Made by a program: the position numbers and the translations under genes. From an uncultured Candidatus Entotheonella sp. (GTDB lineage: Bacteria; Tectomicrobia; Entotheonellia; Entotheonellales; Entotheonellaceae), in NCBI GenBank assembly GCA_958295825.1, contig OY282375.1, forward strand, positions 3,023,489-3,087,488: 64,000 nucleotides of DNA, read 5' to 3'. Shown in pieces: positions 59,083 through 64,000 of this stretch. The notes beneath the pieces were generated by a model. The model was not told the DNA's origin. It was given only the letters and a program-made list of their open reading frames with translations, and ran no database searches. Within the stretch, counting starts at the first letter, position 1, and every line of letters begins with the position of its first letter.

Positions 59083-59751
59083 ATGGCAGGGGCAATTTAC
59101 ACGTACCGGCTGACGGCGCTGACGCCTTGGGCGTGGCATGGACTCGCCGTGCCTTCGGGGACCGCTACGCTTGGCGATATCGTCACCGACACGGCAATGG
59201 CCTTTGCGACCGCGGTCGCCCTCGGCATGGCGCCGCGGTCGCCGTGCCTGCCGTCGTCGCCCGACTACCGCGGTCATCTGGCGGCCTTGCTGTTCAAGAC
59301 GTCGCTGTTCATGGGACACGACAACCGGCTCAACCGGCCATTGGCGCGCCGCCTCAACCTGGACGTGGAATGTGGCATGCCACCGAGCATCGACACAGCC
59401 CGCAAGAGTGGCAACATCAAGGACTACTATCACGTCCAGGAGGTTGCCGCGGGTGCGGTCTTCTACGGCTGCTTCCTGCACGCGGACCCGCTGCGCATTG
59501 CGCACGAAGCCTACGGCGAACGGATCGACCGGCTCGTCGTCAGGCTCGGACTCGGCCGTACCGGCGTCGGCCTTCTTGAACGTCATGCGGACCCGCACGA
59601 AATTTGCCTCAACCTGCATACGGCCCGGCTATTCGACCCGGACGTCGATCTGAAGGCAGGACCGTATCGCCTCCACAACATCCAGCCCAGCCGACCGCTC
59701 GCCCCCGACGAGGCGCTGAGGGTCACGTCCGGCTGGTCGCAGGAGACTTAG
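59083..59751 (+). CDS. csc1: Csc1 (Cas5-type protein, type I-D)
   Basis: A 222-residue protein beginning IYTYRLTALTPWAWHGLAVPSGTATLGDIVTDTAMAFATAVALG. This is a Cas5-like ferredoxin fold start. HVQEVAAGAVFYGCFLHAD and RLGLGRTGVGLLE follow. In type I-D, Csc1 caps the crRNA 5' handle. The assignment rests on position between csc2 and cas3' and on overall layout, since Csc1 sequences diverge quickly. It starts 3 nt after csc2 and ends directly before the cas3' ATG. Confidence 0.75.
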   Translation: MAGAIYTYRLTALTPWAWHGLAVPSGTATLGDIVTDTAMAFATAVALGMAPRSPCLPSSPDYRGHLAALLFKTSLFMGHDNRLNRPLARRLNLDVECGMPPSIDTARKSGNIKDYYHVQEVAAGAVFYGCFLHADPLRIAHEAYGERIDRLVVRLGLGRTGVGLLERHADPHEICLNLHTARLFDPDVDLKAGPYRLHNIQPSRPLAPDEALRVTSGWSQET

Positions 59752-61833
59752 ATGATCATCAAAGCGCACTCGGTCCCGATACTGGCAAGCCGCCTGTCCG
59801 CCATGCAAGAGCGCCTGATTGGCTCCGAGAAGTTTGTACGGCTCGTGTCGGCGCCGACCGGTTCCGGCAAGTCCTACGCCTTCATGCGGGCCGTGCTCGA
59901 TGAAAACAGGCACGTACTTTTTATCGTGCCGACCAAGCGGCTGCTGCAAAACCTGATCGAAGACGCCCGCGAACGAGCCCGTGAGTGCCTCCGCAAACGA
60001 GGATGGGAAGACAACCGGATCCAGGCATGGACACATGGACAAATCATCGAGTGGTCGGGCAACCAGACCCCTGACGGAGACGAAAGCCTCACCGCTACAC
60101 GGGTCCGGCAGTTCCTGAGTGGCGGCATGCTGTCGACGGGCCGTATCATCTTCGCGATCCCCGAAGTCGTCGTCCAGATGATCTCCGGCATCCGCATAGC
60201 GGGAGCCAGCGCGGTCAACCCGTTTCTCTACCTGCGCCGCTTCGACCACGTCGTCTTCGACGAATTCCATACCATCGACGACCGCTCCTTCGGCCTCGCC
60301 TGCCTGTTTGCGCTGCTGGCCGTCACGGAACGCCAAGGGAAAGTATCCCTCCTGTCCGCCACGCCGGTCGACGTGACGACGGTTCTCAAACGCGCCGGCG
60401 TGGCGCCGGACGACGTCGAAACCATCGCCGAAAGGATTGTCGACGGGCGCCCGCCAGGACATCGTCCCATCCACGGCAACGTGACGGTCTCCCGGCGCCA
60501 GTGCTCCCTTCGCGAATCCGTCCGTCTGAGTCTCGACGAGGTGCGCCGGGCGGTCGATGCCGGGCGCGCCGTTATCGTCATCTACGATTCCCTGAAAGAT
60601 CTGAAGCAAGAAGGGCCGGCGGTGCGGACCTTGCTGCGCCAGATTGGAATACCTGATGAGAAAATCCTGACGCTGAATTCCATTGACGACTCGGCGCAAA
60701 AGCCGGGCGAGCCACGCCGCGGCCGGCGCTACTCGGATCCGCAACGTTACGACGTCTTGCTGTGTACGTCATTGGTCGAAGTCGGTGTCAACTTTCACAG
60801 CACGCTCATGTTCATGGAACCCGGACACAACCTTGCAAGCTTCGTACAGCGCGTCGGGCGGGTCTCTCGCGGCGCCGACGACGGACAGGTCATCGTATCG
60901 TTGTCAGAGCAACGCTGTCGTCGGGACGCCTGGAAACGACGAGTTGCCGAGATCATCGAAAACCACGGCGAGATGAACGTGGAAGCCTTCACCGCCCAGA
61001 TACTTCGAGATGTCCGGCGACAGCTCGAGCCGACACAAAAGGAAGCAGAGGCTGCGGCGGCAATCGAGGGCGCCACCGTGCTTCCGGTCCCCGCAGAGAA
61101 CAACAGCGTGCCGTTCTATCGCCGTGTCTCGTGGCGCGGAGCGTTCTGGGCGGCGCTGTTCATCGTTGCCGTGCGGCGAACCAAAATGGATGTGCAAAAG
61201 GAGGCAAGAAAGCGTCTGAACCGAATTTCATCAAACATGACCAAGTTGATGGAGGCAAAGATCAGAGAGATCGAAGCAGTCGACGTCGTGAACGACAACC
61301 TGCCGTCTCGGTCGCAGCCGCACAAGCGCTGGGTGAATGCCTTGCTGACCAGTGCCCTCACGTACCGCGACGTTGGCGCGACGATAACGGTTGTGGACCC
61401 GGATCGCACACGGTTCCGCGTCAGAGAAGCCTTCTTGCATTACGCAACTGACCTCTTTAACCGTCACATCGTCTCCGAGGAAGACGACGAACGGGTCATC
61501 CAACTGAGATCACGAACGCTGGACGAAGAAATCAGGGCCTTTTCCGGCAAACAGGACGTCCAGCGAATGACGCTCTACGTCTCTTCGCCAATCGGGGATG
61601 GGGACTTTTCGCTTTCAATCCTGGAGCGGGAGAAAAAGTCCGAGCAACTGAGTATCCGTCTGGTCGAAGAATGGCGGCACCGGTTCGCCAAATTCATCCC
61701 GGCGCCGGGCGAACACGTGCAAGACCCGCGCAAGCAGGTAATGGGCGCCGCGACCACCTTGGTGGAGAAACTCGGCAGACCGCCCTTGGAGGAGGACTAT
61801 GAGGATTCTGCAGAAAGCGCGCTGTTTGCGTGA
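59752..61833 (+). CDS. cas3: Cas3' helicase without HD domain (type I-D)
   Basis: A 693-residue SF2 helicase. Walker A is VSAPTGSGKSYAF (about residues 32-44), and the DEAH-box variant is FDEFHTID (about 168-175). Motif III is LLSATP, and the C-terminal lobe has VGVNFHSTLMF and FVQRVGRVSRG. It begins directly with the helicase and has no HD nuclease, which in this system resides in Cas10d. It unwinds target DNA after recognition by the complex. ATG 59752 touches the csc1 stop. Its last 35 nt overlap cas4. Confidence 0.85.
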   Translation: MIIKAHSVPILASRLSAMQERLIGSEKFVRLVSAPTGSGKSYAFMRAVLDENRHVLFIVPTKRLLQNLIEDARERARECLRKRGWEDNRIQAWTHGQIIEWSGNQTPDGDESLTATRVRQFLSGGMLSTGRIIFAIPEVVVQMISGIRIAGASAVNPFLYLRRFDHVVFDEFHTIDDRSFGLACLFALLAVTERQGKVSLLSATPVDVTTVLKRAGVAPDDVETIAERIVDGRPPGHRPIHGNVTVSRRQCSLRESVRLSLDEVRRAVDAGRAVIVIYDSLKDLKQEGPAVRTLLRQIGIPDEKILTLNSIDDSAQKPGEPRRGRRYSDPQRYDVLLCTSLVEVGVNFHSTLMFMEPGHNLASFVQRVGRVSRGADDGQVIVSLSEQRCRRDAWKRRVAEIIENHGEMNVEAFTAQILRDVRRQLEPTQKEAEAAAAIEGATVLPVPAENNSVPFYRRVSWRGAFWAALFIVAVRRTKMDVQKEARKRLNRISSNMTKLMEAKIREIEAVDVVNDNLPSRSQPHKRWVNALLTSALTYRDVGATITVVDPDRTRFRVREAFLHYATDLFNRHIVSEEDDERVIQLRSRTLDEEIRAFSGKQDVQRMTLYVSSPIGDGDFSLSILEREKKSEQLSIRLVEEWRHRFAKFIPAPGEHVQDPRKQVMGAATTLVEKLGRPPLEEDYEDSAESALFA

Positions 61834-62345
61834 ACTGGTCGAGGACATCGGGCTGCACGGGCTCTATTTCCAGCACGTCGCCCTGTGCCGACGGCGAGCG
61901 TGGCTCCATCTCATGGGCGCCACGCACGCGGCGCATCACGCGCGGGTGCAGAGGGGGCTGGCCCTGCACCAGACGGAGAAACGGCCTGACAACGTTCCCC
62001 GCGGACTGGGCATTGCGCCGGACGCCATCGACTTCGAGCGGCGGGTCGTGATCGAAAGGAAAGGCAGCGCCGGCGCGCGACAGGCGGTCTCCCGGCAAGC
62101 GCTCTTCTATGCAGCGTTCATGACGGCGGCCACCGGGGAGATCTGGCGCGCCGAGGTGCACGTGTACGGGTCGCGGAAGAAAACGACCTGCGATCTGACT
62201 GAAAGCGTGCTGGATCAGCTTATGCGCGACGCGCGTGACGGTCGCGCCCTGATGAACGCGCCGGCGCCTCCGGCGCACCGTATTCCCTTGTGCGACGCCT
62301 GCAGCTGCAAACCCCTGTGCTGGTGTCAACGGCGGGGAGAGAAGT
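61799..62345 (+). pseudogene. cas4: cas4 adaptation nuclease, 3' end disrupted by IS21-family element
   Basis: ATG 61799 after GAGGAGG, inside the end of cas3'. The protein opens GLHGLYFQHVALCRRRAWLHLMGATHAAHHARV, with a first iron-sulfur Cys, and then has FERRVVIERKGSAG, the nuclease strand. It reaches the C-terminal cluster CDACSCKPLCWC near residue 175. After that, the frame runs into sequence of IS21 type (KSPFRHDKMSHF onward) and stops only at 62527 in antisense istB. Most of Cas4 is present, so activity may survive. The cas1-cas2 genes that normally follow are not in the window. Confidence 0.75.
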
Positions 62346-62407
62346 CCCCTTTTCGGCACGATAAGATGTCCCATTTTCTGCGCGTTAAGGGAGACTCATC
62401 CGGGTGG

Positions 62408-64000
<1,593 letters not shown>

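Overview
The window reads as GC-rich chromosome of a Gram-negative-type bacterium with a large accessory genome. Evidence is a tungsten aldehyde oxidoreductase operon, a PA0069-type radical SAM gene, a TldD-like protease, a Tat or lipoprotein-type signal and a plant-type cystathionine gamma-synthase. No rRNA or tRNA gene is visible, so the taxon cannot be fixed. No CRISPR array is present.

Layout. 1-6.5 kb holds the 3' part of a DUF4301 gene, an acetolactate-synthase-like TPP enzyme, a convergent thiolase/DUF35 pair and overlapping trpB-trpA. 6.8-7.6 kb is IS debris with a dispersed hairpin repeat. 7.8-12.1 kb (minus strand) is an AOR operon: four-cluster ferredoxin, tungsten AOR, FAD/NAD subunit, MoaD-like protein and a small unknown. 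12.4-13.9 kb is IS wreckage that truncated a GAF-like gene. 14.1-20.2 kb carries cystathionine gamma-synthase, a PC4-like DNA-binding protein, an epoxide hydrolase and a three-gene ATP-grasp/lipoprotein/DUF1517-like module. 20.9-38.3 kb carries a caspase-like protease with seven C-terminal repeats, a cytosine-deaminase-like enzyme, two radical SAM proteins, an alcohol dehydrogenase, a rhodanese-MoeB fusion, a BMP-type binding protein, HAD, a sigma-54 activator, TrmJ, TldD, an alkyltransferase-like protein and a GlcG/HbpS protein.

38.4-53.4 kb looks like an integrated plasmid. It has a primase-RepA helicase fusion with GGGAC iteron-like repeats, a roughly 390-bp nested dyad that could be an origin, broken traT and glycine-zipper genes, a broken nuclease with an Excalibur domain, a ThsB-like TIR protein, a serine resolvase, two ParA systems, DUF3560 and several nested IS or group II intron remnants. 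53.4-62.3 kb is a type I-D CRISPR effector operon (WYL regulator divergent from cas6-cas10d-csc2-csc1-cas3'-cas4). Its adaptation side is interrupted by an IS21-family element that runs off the window.

The most striking observation is at 28764-29954. The MoeB-like gene has an in-frame TGA exactly where the family has its conserved functional cysteine. The downstream half is intact, and a compact SECIS-like hairpin begins 12-14 nt after the TGA. It is a credible selenoprotein. Other notable signals are the reconstructable gene split by a 2.8-kb insertion with a 9-bp target duplication, and the origin-like dyad.
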